Source: Gammaproteobacteria bacterium
Lineage (GTDB): Bacteria; Pseudomonadota; Gammaproteobacteria; Acidiferrobacterales; Sulfurifustaceae
DNA length: 64,000 nt
Assembly (NCBI GenBank): GCA_004298065.1
Contig: SCRL01000046.1
Span: forward strand, 1-64,000
Reading direction: 5' to 3'
The translations under genes and the position numbers were made by a program. This document shows, in pieces, positions 39,329-50,300 of this stretch. The first letter of the stretch is position 1. Each line of letters starts with the position of its first letter. Below the pieces are notes generated by a model. That model searched no databases, had not been told where the DNA came from, and saw only the letters and a list, made by a program, of their open reading frames with translations.

Positions 39329-40324
39329 TCACGACTTTCTGTATTCCGCGATCATTTCGGGTAAGGCGTCATAGAGCGTGCGCCGCGGCCGAAAGCCCAG
39401 CTCCCGGACGATCTTGTCCGACCTGTAGCAGGCGGAGCCGACCAGCTTATTGAAGACATCGCGGTTCAAAGGCATCGGGCACCCGCATAGTTTTCCCACT
39501 GCTTCGCCTATCGAGGCGCCGAGTTTTAGCAGAGAGACAGGGGCCGACCATCGAGGGACAGGCCGACCCAGCGCGCGGCAGATCGCCTCGTAGATCATGC
39601 GAGTAGAATATGTTTGTCCATCGGTCACGATGTAAGTTTCCCCGTTCGCCTGCGGCAGCTCGCTCGCCAACAACAAGGCCTGGACGACATCGTCCACGTG
39701 CACCAGTGAACGCCGGTTTCCGACCTCAGGGAACGGCGGAAAGTAACCCCGGTCGATCGCCTGAATCAGGCGCGAGATATTGCCCTTATTGCCGGGCCCG
39801 TAGACCAGCGGCAAACGCAACACACAGACATGTACGCCGTGGTCGCGGCCGGCAGCTAATATGTGCCGTTCTGCCTCTAGCTTGGCACGGCCATAAGCAC
39901 TGTCCGGATGCGCCGGTGGGCCCTCATCAAGGCAGCCTGGAGCATCCTCACCCATCGCCTTGACACTGCTCACAAAAACAAACTGTTTAACTCCAGCTTG
40001 TACCGCTTCTACCAAGAGAGAGGATGTACCGCTGACAGTTATGCGCCAGTGGCCATCAGATGGAGTGTATACAGGAGATAAGTCCTCAAGCCCAGGATAA
40101 GACGCCAGGTGGAATACGGTATCAATTTCGGCACACAACCCTCTTAATGTCGCAGGATCCGCCAGATCTCCAATCACTGCTGTCGTTATCTCTGAGTCTT
40201 GACGGAGAAGCGCAAAATGCTCGTGGCTACGCGTGAGTATGCGAACCTTCGCATTCTGGCCGAGCAACGAACATATCAGGTGCCGACCTATGAAACCGGT
40301 GCCTCCCGTTACTAAAACATTCAT
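39329..40324 (-). CDS. NAD-dependent epimerase/reductase, WbpV-like
   Basis: 331 residues of the extended SDR family: VTGGTGFIGRHLI at the NAD site and SAYGRAKLEAE at the catalytic Tyr-Lys. In Pseudomonas O6-type clusters WbpV reduces the 4-keto sugar made by WbpM to UDP-QuiNAc and stands in the order wbpV-wbpL-wbpM, which is matched here apart from the inserted toxin-antitoxin pair. Another C4 epimerase role (for example FucNAc formation) is possible. Confidence 0.82.
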   Translation of the reverse strand: MNVLVTGGTGFIGRHLICSLLGQNAKVRILTRSHEHFALLRQDSEITTAVIGDLADPATLRGLCAEIDTVFHLASYPGLEDLSPVYTPSDGHWRITVSGTSSLLVEAVQAGVKQFVFVSSVKAMGEDAPGCLDEGPPAHPDSAYGRAKLEAERHILAAGRDHGVHVCVLRLPLVYGPGNKGNISRLIQAIDRGYFPPFPEVGNRRSLVHVDDVVQALLLASELPQANGETYIVTDGQTYSTRMIYEAICRALGRPVPRWSAPVSLLKLGASIGEAVGKLCGCPMPLNRDVFNKLVGSACYRSDKIVRELGFRPRRTLYDALPEMIAEYRKS

Positions 40325-40385
40325 CTAAAAAAGCAGGCAAAAACGGCGATTGAGCGAATACATCAGATATGCACGAATAAATACG

Positions 40386-41366
40386 TCAAGATCTGAACTT
40401 AGCGTTGGATTCATGCCGTCCAGTGCCAAAAGCAGGAATTGGGGTACGCCACTTGGAAAATATGCGGCGCACCCCGATCTGAGTTGCAAGCACCAGGAAC
40501 CTGGTCCAGACGGCAAACTCGACCAACCACAGCAATGGTAATGGGTACCGATGACGGAAGTATTTACGATAAAATCGCACCATTCCCCTATGCTTATGCC
40601 ATTCGACAAAAACCGGACGATTCACGCTGCATCGGCCTTTGTAATGAACGACTTCGACATTCGGCACGAATAATATTTTCCAGCCCGCTTGACTGAAGCG
40701 CATGCACCAGTCGAGGTCCTCACAGTGAAGGAAGTAACCCTCGTCCAATAACCCCACGTCCCTTATCGCCCCATGCCGCACAAGCATGAAGGCACCGGAA
40801 ATAGCCTCCACGAAAACAGGCTCCGCAGGCGCAGACCTCCGATTTAGCAGAAATGTCTGAAATTGTGGGTGGCGTGGAAACAGCTTGTTGAGATGCAATA
40901 TGCGCACTAAAGATCGCCAAGGCGTCGGGACGGCGCGGCGACACCCTGCCTGCTCGGTACCGTCTGGATTGCGAATGAGGCTACCCGCCATCCCGGCATG
41001 GGGATGCGCTTCCATCGCCTCGATCATCTGCGCAAGTGTATGCGACTGAATGACACAGTCGGGATTTAACAGGAGGACGTATTTCCCCATCGCATAAGTG
41101 AGTCCCTGGTTACAGGCATGCGCGAATCCCAAATTCCTTCCATTTTCAACAACCCGCAATCTGGCACCCGTCCCAATAGCGGTCCGCAGCGATGCCATAC
41201 TGCCATCCGAGGAACCGTTGTCTATTAAAATCACCTCGACGGGAACCGTCGCTGATAACGCCGCCAGCACACATTCGCCAAGCAGATCTCCGCCATTGAA
41301 ATTAACGATAACGATAGAAACAAGCGCCGTTTTAGTGTCCCTTTCGTTATCCATTCGGCGGCCCAT
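40386..41366 (-). CDS. Family 2 glycosyltransferase (rhamnosyltransferase-like)
   Basis: 326 residues. The GT-A start VSIVIVNFNGG, the DNGSSDGS segment, NPDCVI as the DXD-like metal site and GYFLHCEDLDWCMR at the acceptor region match the WbbL-like rhamnosyltransferase group. A C-terminal amphipathic or membrane-associated part follows. It probably adds rhamnose or a related sugar during O-antigen synthesis; donor and linkage cannot be read from sequence. Confidence 0.87.
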   Translation of the reverse strand: MGRRMDNERDTKTALVSIVIVNFNGGDLLGECVLAALSATVPVEVILIDNGSSDGSMASLRTAIGTGARLRVVENGRNLGFAHACNQGLTYAMGKYVLLLNPDCVIQSHTLAQMIEAMEAHPHAGMAGSLIRNPDGTEQAGCRRAVPTPWRSLVRILHLNKLFPRHPQFQTFLLNRRSAPAEPVFVEAISGAFMLVRHGAIRDVGLLDEGYFLHCEDLDWCMRFSQAGWKILFVPNVEVVHYKGRCSVNRPVFVEWHKHRGMVRFYRKYFRHRYPLPLLWLVEFAVWTRFLVLATQIGVRRIFSKWRTPIPAFGTGRHESNAKFRS

Positions 41367-41384
41367 TTGTAATCTGAATCAATA

Positions 41385-42419
41385 TTAATCCTTACGTCGC
41401 AAGTATGGAGTCAACGTTCCCTTCGCCATTACACGCCGCAATTCCCATGCACCAACCACCCGCGCCGCCTGAATTCCTTTTCTCTCACGGAGTGCCCGTG
41501 GCAATCCTCTGATGGCGTCCCATTTTGCCTTGAAAATGATGCGAGCCTGACCACGCAATACGAACCAAACAAGTGAAATCAGATTCAGGAGAATATGTTG
41601 CGGCAAATATAGCCAGAACAAGGGCCACGGCATATTCCTAAAATAAACCCACACTAGATTTCTATGGCCGTGATAGATAGTAAATGCACTATGCCGCCCT
41701 GTTGTCCCTGACCCGGCATGGTAGGCGATTGCATCAGGGACGTACAAGCAACGATAGCCGAGGAGCCGTAGTCGGAACCCAAGATCAATATCTTCTCCAT
41801 AGCAGAAGAAGCTCTCATCGAATCCGCAGACTTTCAGAAATACATCTCTGCGGCAGATGGCAGCTGCGGCGCATGGCGAGAATACCTCTTCCATAGAGGT
41901 GTAACGGCCTGCCGACAACTGACCCCGGGCTCGACGCCAGTGCGCGCCAGAAACATGGTACACATCGCCTGCCCCGTCCAGCAGCTTTGTATTGTCTGCC
42001 TGAATGAGAACGCCGCCAATAAACACGCAGTCGGGTCGAGTCGCGGCAGCTTCTAATAATTTTTCGAGCCACCTTGGCTCTAGCACCGCGTCCGGATTAA
42101 CAAAAGCAAGCCAGTCGCATTCCTGCGCCCGTGCTGCGGCAAAATTATTGCCTTTGGCGAACCCAACATTCTGCCCGAGCCTTATAAATTCGCCATCAAA
42201 CCCATTTTCCAGGCTATCGAGAGAATTATCGGTACTGCAATTGTCTATTACTAGAATTTTTGTAGGCGAATAACTTTGCTTGGACAGACTGTGCAAACAC
42301 GCCTGTAAATATTGTCCACTGTTGAAGTTAACAATGACTACCGCAACTGTATCGCGACTACCGCCTCCGTGTACGGAGCGTTCATTTCTGCTCCTGGCGG
42401 ACATCAAATCATTCCTCAC
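41385..42419 (-). CDS. Family 2 glycosyltransferase (rhamnosyltransferase-like)
   Basis: 344 residues with VAVVIVNFNSGQYL, DNCSTDNSLDS, FVNPDAVLE and ESFFCYGEDIDLGFR, the same architecture as the next gene downstream but clearly diverged. A C-terminal hydrophobic segment (WPLFWLYLPQHILLNL) suggests membrane association. It overlaps the upstream methyltransferase gene by ATGA. Confidence 0.87.
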   Translation of the reverse strand: MRNDLMSARSRNERSVHGGGSRDTVAVVIVNFNSGQYLQACLHSLSKQSYSPTKILVIDNCSTDNSLDSLENGFDGEFIRLGQNVGFAKGNNFAAARAQECDWLAFVNPDAVLEPRWLEKLLEAAATRPDCVFIGGVLIQADNTKLLDGAGDVYHVSGAHWRRARGQLSAGRYTSMEEVFSPCAAAAICRRDVFLKVCGFDESFFCYGEDIDLGFRLRLLGYRCLYVPDAIAYHAGSGTTGRHSAFTIYHGHRNLVWVYFRNMPWPLFWLYLPQHILLNLISLVWFVLRGQARIIFKAKWDAIRGLPRALRERKGIQAARVVGAWELRRVMAKGTLTPYLRRKD

Positions 42420-43360
42420 TTTCTTGCGACAATGACAGCAAAGTCGCTAGGCATGATTTTCTCCGTGATTACCAGAGAATCTATATATGAAAGAAGTTTC
42501 AATATAGTCATATCGGCTTCTTTCTCTTCATCGAAATTGGCAATAATTCCGTCCAAAAGCATGTGCAGTATATTTCCGCCATATTCGACTATCTCCACGT
42601 TGTCAAAGTACTTTGAGATATACCCAATTATTTCATCTGAACATATGGCTTCACTGGGATCGTTTTCGTTCATGTACTCTATTGAAGGTCCGACGAAGGA
42701 ATCTTTGAGCGCCCCTGACCTTATATCCACCCTAAGACTCCCAGGCAAGATCTTCAGAAGATCATTTATAATTTTTGTTTGTTTTTCATTCCATTGAAAC
42801 TGGGAAGGACCGATATATTCATTCGCTACTAGGAAACCGCCGTTTTTCAACGATCCTGCAATTTGAGAAAAAAGATGGGAAAGGTTACTGATATGATGTA
42901 ATGCCATGCTCGAAAAAATAACGTCATACTTATTTTTTTCTAAATCTATTTTGTTCAAGTCTCCGATTCGGCATACGGTCTTGTCATCAAGCCCTTGTTC
43001 TTTATTAATTTTGTTTGCGGTCTCAACCGAAACGGGAGAGATATCATATGAATCCATATTCCGGCATATATTTAATAAAATGGCATGTCTATCGAGAGTG
43101 CCATCGCCGCTACCTAGGGAAAGGCCGTGTTCCAGCGTTATAGGGACATACTTTTCTTTAAACCATAGGACCCATTTAGTTATACTCATCCTCTCACCGT
43201 TAACCGGCAGAAGTTTCAAGTGTTCATAAAGTATGGTCGGCGAATCCAACCAACTTATTTTCCGTGAATCTGAATGAATCTTTATGTTCTTATCCCAAAA
43301 AGACCCAATCTTCGATGTCGTGCTGGATTCGTTGTTATCTTCCATATTTTTTGCCCGCAT
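42416..43360 (-). CDS. SAM-dependent methyltransferase (class I)
   Basis: 314 residues. A motif I-like SLGSGDGTLDR near residue 80, motif II region DVIFSSMALHHI, and NGGFLVANEYIGPS after it. The sequence is strongly Lys/Asn/Ile rich and the DNA very AT-rich compared with flanking genes, indicating foreign origin. It may methylate a sugar of the O-chain; the substrate is unknown. Confidence 0.8.
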   Translation of the reverse strand: MRAKNMEDNNESSTTSKIGSFWDKNIKIHSDSRKISWLDSPTILYEHLKLLPVNGERMSITKWVLWFKEKYVPITLEHGLSLGSGDGTLDRHAILLNICRNMDSYDISPVSVETANKINKEQGLDDKTVCRIGDLNKIDLEKNKYDVIFSSMALHHISNLSHLFSQIAGSLKNGGFLVANEYIGPSQFQWNEKQTKIINDLLKILPGSLRVDIRSGALKDSFVGPSIEYMNENDPSEAICSDEIIGYISKYFDNVEIVEYGGNILHMLLDGIIANFDEEKEADMTILKLLSYIDSLVITEKIMPSDFAVIVARK

Positions 43361-43389
43361 ACTTTTGAAGTAGGCCCAGCATGATAAAC

Positions 43390-46347
43390 CTATTGAACAG
43401 ACACTTGTTTACGTTTTTGTTTACTGATAAGCGTATTTATCAGTAGCATAATAATAAAAATGATTGCACCGCCGCTGGTCCACACCCCAATCCTGAAGGA
43501 AAAAGGTTCATAGACAAACTTTACATTGTGAACGCCCATATCTAAGAAGACCGCCCGCAGAATATAATCGGCTTGATAAATCTTCTTCTTTTTCCCGTCC
43601 ACATAGACGTTCCATCCTGGATAATAAAGATCGCTCAAGACCAAGAAACCCGGGTTCTTCATCCCGACCGAGATTTCCACCTGTTGGCTGCCGTATTGCC
43701 TGATTTGGGCTTCTGATTTTTCCCGATGAGAAATGGCCATCCGTGAACTCATATCTTCCGGTATTTGCTCTTCCAGAATGATTTTGTTTCTCAGCGGAAA
43801 ATCCGTGCTTTTGAGTCTTTTAAGTATGTTCTCCTTCCCGGAGATAACTTCATAATCATGAACAACAAAAGCTCTAGGAAATACCTCATTATTCTCATAA
43901 ATTTTGGCTTCCTGGTCGTAGACCAGCTTGGTGCCTTCTTTTTGGGACACCACTTTTTGGGACACCACCCGGAGTCCCCCCCAAGCGGACCAATCAAAAA
44001 CATTATCCTTCTTCCCATCTAACCCCGGATAGGTAGTCAGCCCCATTACCACGTCACGTCCAGCATAACGGCCCAAGTCGATCGAATAATCGAACCATTT
44101 TCTGTCCTGAGGTTTATTTTTGGGATCGATATATTTCGAGAAAATTTTCTTTTCCTGGCTATTTTCCTGCAAGGTTATCTCGAAAAGCACGCCATCACCT
44201 TTCCCAGGACCCCAAGAACCGGGAACTAAACTTATGCTGAACTCTAAAGAGGCTTTTTCGGGGACTCGAAAGGCGTAATTGATCCTGGCTGGAGCGTGAG
44301 CAAATAGGATTTTTTTGGAAACGTTGTTGACATTTAAGACTGACGTGTTAACCCACTGGGTAACCGGCAGGCCAGGCGCAGAAACGATTTTCCCGTGCTT
44401 CAAAATATCATCGCCAAGATTCCCTTCAGTAATATCGGAATGGCTGATAATATATTTAACTCCCAACAAATTCAGCGCGTTCCGGATAGCCTTATTTCCA
44501 AAGTCTATCCCCTCATCTCCGGTAAACCGATCCGGCGCACCGGGCAATGTAAAATAATTTCCAACGAACTCCATGTATCGCCTCGGCAGAAGCGCGTCAA
44601 GCACCCGGATGTCGCCGATGCCGAACGCTGTTCCGAAGCAAGGGTACAGAATTCGATCCACGCCCACCACACGATACCCCTTGAGATGGGTCTGAAGAAA
44701 ATCTATGTAAGGGGCTTTCTTAAATATATCTCCGCGCTCATTTCTATTTTTCGAGAAACCCGGGTTGGGTACGTAAATGAAAAGTTCCACCAGGGCAACA
44801 ATGATGATAAAAATCTGAATTTTTTTGTTGTCGAAAAATTTCTGCTTCTGGTAGAGCATCGCCCCCCAGACAATCAATCCCATGAAAAATAAAGCAACTG
44901 CAACCTGCAAAAGGACGATACCTACGACAGAATTGCTATAAATCGATGAAAACCGCCAAAGACGAGAAAGCGCATCCGGATGATCCATCATGTAACGCAA
45001 AAAGTAGAAAAAAGTGATGGTTATAATCAGGATCAATATCATGGCTGCTTTTTTTAGAGCCGCTGACTCCATCTCGGCCTTGGCCAGCTTGTCCAGACCT
45101 ATCCCTGCGAGCACGGCGGTACACATAGCCATTAGGGGCCCCATGTATTTTCCAAAATTGACCATATTGGCCACAGGAAGCCCGCCGATCCAGTTCACCA
45201 AGGGAAGGCCGTAAAACTTGCCCATCATAAGAAGCAGGACAACTGCAAAAAAATAAACCAGGGAGTTACCCGCAGATTTCTTGCGTAGCGCCGCCACCAC
45301 GGCGGCTACGGCAAAAAGGGTGGCGGTCACACCGAAGTATCCCCGCGTCATGATGTGCCCGTTGTAATCATTCAGCCAGGAATGATGAGGCTGCCCAAAG
45401 AAGTAAGGAACGATAAACATAACCAAATCTGAAAAGTATGGGTTGTAGCCCAACCCCAAGGTGTATCCCAGACGCGGGTCATGGTTGTTAAAGGAAAGCC
45501 CCCAAAACTCCAGAAACGGGAAAAGCAATGGCGCCGAGAGGGCGAAACCGAGGATATGGAAGAAAATGTAGATGCCAGCGAATTTTCCTATAACCTTGAC
45601 TTTCCGGTTTTCGGAATATGAAAGGAGGCGGAAAAAATAATAGATGAACCCGAGCCCTAAAATAAGGAAAGCACTCTGAGGTTGCCCACCGTTTAGCAAA
45701 AAGACTACGCCGAGAGAGCCCAGCAACCCCCATTTAAGCAGGTTGGTTTTTTGAACTATTTTTTCATAACAAAGAAGAATAAATGGAAGAAAGATTTCCG
45801 CATCCAGATGATGCATGTCTATGCCGAAGATGAAATATCCGCTCAACATGAAAAGAGCGGAGGAAAAAATCGCGCTCAGATGTGAGACGCTGATGGCACG
45901 CAGAAATGCATAGGTGAAAATCCCTGCCAAGAACAGCCTCAACAATATGAAGAAATCCCACATAGAGGGGGTTGGATGCAGATGCAGGGGAACCCTTAGG
46001 GGATTGAAAACATTGGAACCCATATTTCCGGCGAGGGGTTGCCCGACACCCATATATGGATTCCAAAGGGGGGCTACACCCTCCTTTAGTTGTTCGTTTA
46101 CCAGAATGGCGAAGGGCCTGGGGCCCCAGGAAGACCCGCCCGGATCAATCAAGGCCCGATGGGTAAATTCACCTGTATACCCGTAAGGTCCGCTTCCCAA
46201 CACTCCCGGAACTTGAAGAGAGGTTAGTGTCCGATTCTGAAAAAGGACGCTGAAAAAGAAGAGGCAGAGAACCAAAATCAAGAATAGCCCTGCCTGAACG
46301 ATCTCTTTCTGAGAATATTTTTTCATTATTGAATGAAACTTTTCCAT
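43390..46347 (-). CDS. YfhO-family polytopic membrane protein
   Basis: 985 residues with about a dozen membrane segments in the first 520 and a last one near the C-terminus, around a large extracytoplasmic part. Features such as LWNPYMGVGQPLAGNM and the late WNVYVDGKKKKI fit the YfhO family of GT-C-like membrane glycosyltransferases, which modify cell-surface polymers with a lipid-linked sugar donor. It contains a 15-bp tandem duplication (43939-43968). Confidence 0.8.
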   Translation of the reverse strand: MEKFHSIMKKYSQKEIVQAGLFLILVLCLFFFSVLFQNRTLTSLQVPGVLGSGPYGYTGEFTHRALIDPGGSSWGPRPFAILVNEQLKEGVAPLWNPYMGVGQPLAGNMGSNVFNPLRVPLHLHPTPSMWDFFILLRLFLAGIFTYAFLRAISVSHLSAIFSSALFMLSGYFIFGIDMHHLDAEIFLPFILLCYEKIVQKTNLLKWGLLGSLGVVFLLNGGQPQSAFLILGLGFIYYFFRLLSYSENRKVKVIGKFAGIYIFFHILGFALSAPLLFPFLEFWGLSFNNHDPRLGYTLGLGYNPYFSDLVMFIVPYFFGQPHHSWLNDYNGHIMTRGYFGVTATLFAVAAVVAALRKKSAGNSLVYFFAVVLLLMMGKFYGLPLVNWIGGLPVANMVNFGKYMGPLMAMCTAVLAGIGLDKLAKAEMESAALKKAAMILILIITITFFYFLRYMMDHPDALSRLWRFSSIYSNSVVGIVLLQVAVALFFMGLIVWGAMLYQKQKFFDNKKIQIFIIIVALVELFIYVPNPGFSKNRNERGDIFKKAPYIDFLQTHLKGYRVVGVDRILYPCFGTAFGIGDIRVLDALLPRRYMEFVGNYFTLPGAPDRFTGDEGIDFGNKAIRNALNLLGVKYIISHSDITEGNLGDDILKHGKIVSAPGLPVTQWVNTSVLNVNNVSKKILFAHAPARINYAFRVPEKASLEFSISLVPGSWGPGKGDGVLFEITLQENSQEKKIFSKYIDPKNKPQDRKWFDYSIDLGRYAGRDVVMGLTTYPGLDGKKDNVFDWSAWGGLRVVSQKVVSQKEGTKLVYDQEAKIYENNEVFPRAFVVHDYEVISGKENILKRLKSTDFPLRNKIILEEQIPEDMSSRMAISHREKSEAQIRQYGSQQVEISVGMKNPGFLVLSDLYYPGWNVYVDGKKKKIYQADYILRAVFLDMGVHNVKFVYEPFSFRIGVWTSGGAIIFIIMLLINTLISKQKRKQVSVQ
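43939..43968. repeat. Perfect 15-bp tandem duplication in the YfhO-like gene
   Basis: tttttgggacaccac occurs twice back to back. On the coding strand it encodes KVVSQ twice, so the frame is kept. It lies in the extracytoplasmic C-terminal part. Confidence 0.9.
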
Positions 46348-46410
46348 TTTTATAACCGCCCTTGCCTAAGAATTAATTTTATCGCCGCCGGGAAAAACGC
46401 CATATTTTCC

Positions 46411-47334
46411 TTATGGAATTTCACTGTCATTCACGCACATCCTGATTCCTTCCTCAAAAGAAATATTCGGGCGCCAACCAAGCTCCCGCTCAGCACGTCG
46501 GATATCAAGCACATTGACAGGCACGTCCATCGTCCGCCCCGGTTGATAACGGACTATCGGTTCCCGCCTTATTGTGTCGGCGATGATGGCGATAATTTCG
46601 TTTATGGATAAACCACGACCGCTACCAATGTTGAAAATCTTATGAGCGCCTCTGTAAGTGAGAAGTCGAATAGCGGCTTCGACAACGTCGTCTACGTGGA
46701 TGTAGTCGCGCACGACCGAGCCGTCTCCCCAGATTTCTATTGGCTCACCGACAAGCATCCTGTGCAGAAATACGGCAACTGCCCCCTGCCCTTTTTCAAC
46801 GGGCTGATTGACGCCATAAGGGTTAGCAACACGCATTATTGCGTAATCCACGCCATGCAGAATGTGGTAAAGATGCAGGTATTTCTCGATCGTCAGCTTG
46901 TGAATGCCATAGGCACAGATAGGCCGGGTGGGATGATGCTCGGCAATGGGCAGGGTTTCCGGCACACCGTAGACGGTCCCCCCGGAAGAAAAAAAGATGA
47001 TTTTCTTGACGCCCGCGGTTCGCGCCTTTTCCAAAAGCCGCAGTGTCGGCACGACGTTACTCATGACATCGTGCGCTGGGTCATCGTTGGATGTTTTAGG
47101 CAAAGTAGTGCAAATTAGATGAAATATTACATCCACATCTGAAACAGCTTGCTCAACAAGCTGATCGTCGTTGAAGTCGCCCTCAACCCAATCAAGACCC
47201 TTCCCCTCCCCAGCCAGCTTATCCTTATTGAGGGACGTCCTGTCAAAAACCCTAACCGTGTTTCCGTCCTCCAGCAGGCGGCGACATAAGTGATACCCCT
47301 GGAAACCATCGCCTCCCAGCACCAGATAATTCAT
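46411..47334 (-). CDS. NAD-dependent sugar epimerase/dehydratase (SDR)
   Basis: 307 residues from the ATG at 47334; longer frames run into the upstream glycosyltransferase. The NAD site is VLGGDGFQGYHLC, the catalytic pair lies in CAYGIHKLTIEKY, and SSGGTVYG is the conserved Ser/Thr region. GalE-like, probably a UDP-hexose 4-epimerase, but the exact sugar is open. It overlaps the giant glycosyltransferase stop by ATGA. Confidence 0.85.
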   Translation of the reverse strand: MNYLVLGGDGFQGYHLCRRLLEDGNTVRVFDRTSLNKDKLAGEGKGLDWVEGDFNDDQLVEQAVSDVDVIFHLICTTLPKTSNDDPAHDVMSNVVPTLRLLEKARTAGVKKIIFFSSGGTVYGVPETLPIAEHHPTRPICAYGIHKLTIEKYLHLYHILHGVDYAIMRVANPYGVNQPVEKGQGAVAVFLHRMLVGEPIEIWGDGSVVRDYIHVDDVVEAAIRLLTYRGAHKIFNIGSGRGLSINEIIAIIADTIRREPIVRYQPGRTMDVPVNVLDIRRAERELGWRPNISFEEGIRMCVNDSEIP

Positions 47335-50300
47335 GACACGCTCGCTGAAACCGGTTGGGCGTATTCCGAGGCAGTGGCTACAAAACCCGCACCGGCACAT
47401 TCCTCAACAGATACTTCCTTGGTAAGCAAAAGATGCCGTTCAAGAAACTTATCGTTGTCAAACAGCCGATAAACCTTGGCATAGGCATTCCTTGCCATGC
47501 GGTCTGATAGTTCCGGATTATTCAAGCAAACATAAATAGCGTTACCCAAGGCAGCGGGGTCCCCTGGTTTAACCAGGCGCCCATCCTGCCCGTCGCTTAT
47601 GATCTCGGGTATTCCGAAAACATCCGTGCTGACGATCTTGAGTTCAAATGCCATCGCCAGCAACACAACCATGGGAAACGATTCTTCAAAACTGGCGCAC
47701 ACGAAAATATCGCTGAGAACGTAGAAATCATAAATTTCTTTTGTTTCATCGAAAATACGAACCTTATCGAGACCCAACTCTTTTCTTCGCTCATGAAGAA
47801 AGTCAAGATAAGGTCCTTTGATCGCCCCAACCATGATGAAAACGAGGTCGTCGGGCAAGCCATCCGGATATTCTTTCTCCAATTTCTGAATGGCCTCCAG
47901 GAACACGTGCTGTCCTTTTCTTTCACACGTTGTTCCAATGAGCGTCACCACGGTGCAGTTCTCGTCTATCCCATATTTTGCGCGCATCCGTTTTTTTCCA
48001 TGGGATGCGCGAAATGCATTTATTCTTTCCAACGGAACTCCGCCGGGGATAGTGCAAAAATTTCCCCGCGCCTCTATATCATGGAAAAGTCTGCGCGTCG
48101 CCTCTGCCTGGAATACCACTCTGTTGGCGTTCATAAAGCAGGAACACAGCAGCGGCCGCACCGACTTTTCGAAAAAGACGTTATAGACCTCAATGCGAGT
48201 GCTCTCATGGATATGCCAGATACTGGGTACGTTGAACATCCTGGCCATCTCCAGACCCCAGAAAGTTGTCAGTGTATTGCATACAACCAGATCAAAAGAC
48301 CCGACATCGATCAGGTCCCCCAAGGTTTTCAGGTAAGACTGTAACTCGGCGGCGTTTGTCTCCTGTAACAGCGGAAAGTCATGGAGAATATGAATCGGAA
48401 TGTTCAGCGCCTCGTACCGTTCCCGCAACGGTCCGTCTTCGGGGGAAATCAGGCTTACCTGGTAACCACCATGGGTAACAAAATGTTTCGCGAACTCATA
48501 AGCAACAATGGGTGCACCGCCGAGGTTAAGATTATGGGTTATTAACAAAACTTTTAATTTCCCGATCCTGTCGGCATGCACAAAATGACGGGGGTCGATC
48601 GTCATCCGCATTGAATCAATCTGGATGTTCTCGTTAAAGAAAGGGTCGCGAAATTTATGGTATCTCTGCACAAAATTAATATGCTCACTGGGGTTGTAGT
48701 CCATGCCTCGGGAAGCGCTGGTCAGATGCAGCAAGGTCGCCTGAGGCGTGTAAACGATGCGCTTTCCCTTGGCGATAACGCGCAGACAAAAGTCCACGTC
48801 ATTGTATTCAACGGCAAGATTGTTTTCGTCAAACCCGTTTAACTCGCGGTACAAGTCCGTAGAAGTCAGCATACACGCCCCTGTAACCGCGGACACATTG
48901 CGCGCTGCATGCGGTAAAGCCAGGTAGCCAACTTCATCCTGAGGAAGGAGATGAAACTGATGGTCGGCGAGCCCCCCGCGCGGACCGACAACGACGCCGC
49001 CATGTTGTATTTTCCCGTCGGGGTACAATAGCCTCGCGCCGACTACCGCCACGTTATCAATTGACATCCAGCCCAACATCTCCTCCAGCCATCCGGGCTT
49101 GATTGCCTCGACATCATTATTAAGTTGCAGCATGTACGGCGTATCTATATGCCTTGCCGCCTCATTCATCAGTCGCGCATAGTTGAACTTCTCATCGTTG
49201 GTCTCGGGATGGATAACCCTGCACTGCAATACATGCTCGTGCTCAAGTTCTCCTAGATATTCCAGCGTCCGTGGCTCGCTGGATCGGTCGTCCACGATTA
49301 ATAATTTGACAAAACGATCGTCCACTGTTTTTTGCAGGCTCGAAATGCATCGTTTAAGAAGATCAATCCGATCTTTCGTGGGAATGACGATTGTAACTTT
49401 CCGCGTCGCCGAAAGATCCGCATGCCATTTTAACTGGTATAAACACATGCCATGTCGCTCTGCAACAGGCGGCAGGAATGGTTCGGCTCTCAGCGCGCGA
49501 CGTTTTAACGCATCGTTGATCGCGCGATAAGCGCTATCGAAGATATAACTCTTCTGGGTTCCATGCGAAGCAGTGCTTCCACCGTGCGATCTCCAATGAT
49601 AGCAAACATGCGGAACATGCCTGATTCTGTCCGCGGTGGTATTCTCGGCAACACGCAGGAAAAGATCCAAATCCTGCGCGCCCTCAAAACCTTTGCGCAT
49701 CCCGCCGACACGTTCCACGAGGCTTTTCCGGATCGCCGTCAGATGATGAGTGAAATTGTGCGTAATCGCCATTTCGGGGTTCCACCCCCCCTTGAACTGA
49801 GGATCGAAATGCCGGCCATTCTTGTCTATCTTGTCTTCATCGGTATAAATCCAGTCAACGTGGGGGTTGCGTGTAATGCATTCGGCGATGTGGAGAATGG
49901 CGTCGGGCGGAAGCACATCATCGTGATCAAGAAGGACGACATATTCTCCGGAAGCAATGCCCAAGGCCGAGTTGGTTGCCTCCACAATATGGCCATTTCT
50001 ACTCCTGTAAATAATCCGAATCCGATCGTCCTTCGCCGCCATTTTCTCCAACACTTCTCTGACATGGGGCTGCGTCGAAGCATCGTCGGCCAGACATAAT
50101 TCCCATTTAGGATAAATCTGGGAAATGACTGAATCGATCATCTCCTCCAAAAAAACGCGGGGGGTGTTATATACGGGCACGATAATACTTATTATCGGAC
50201 CGGTAACCCTAAGCCGCTCGGCATCCACTTTCATGCGCGCAACCAACTTGACCGTTAGACGATTGGTATCGATCCAACGAAGATACGGATCCATCGAATA

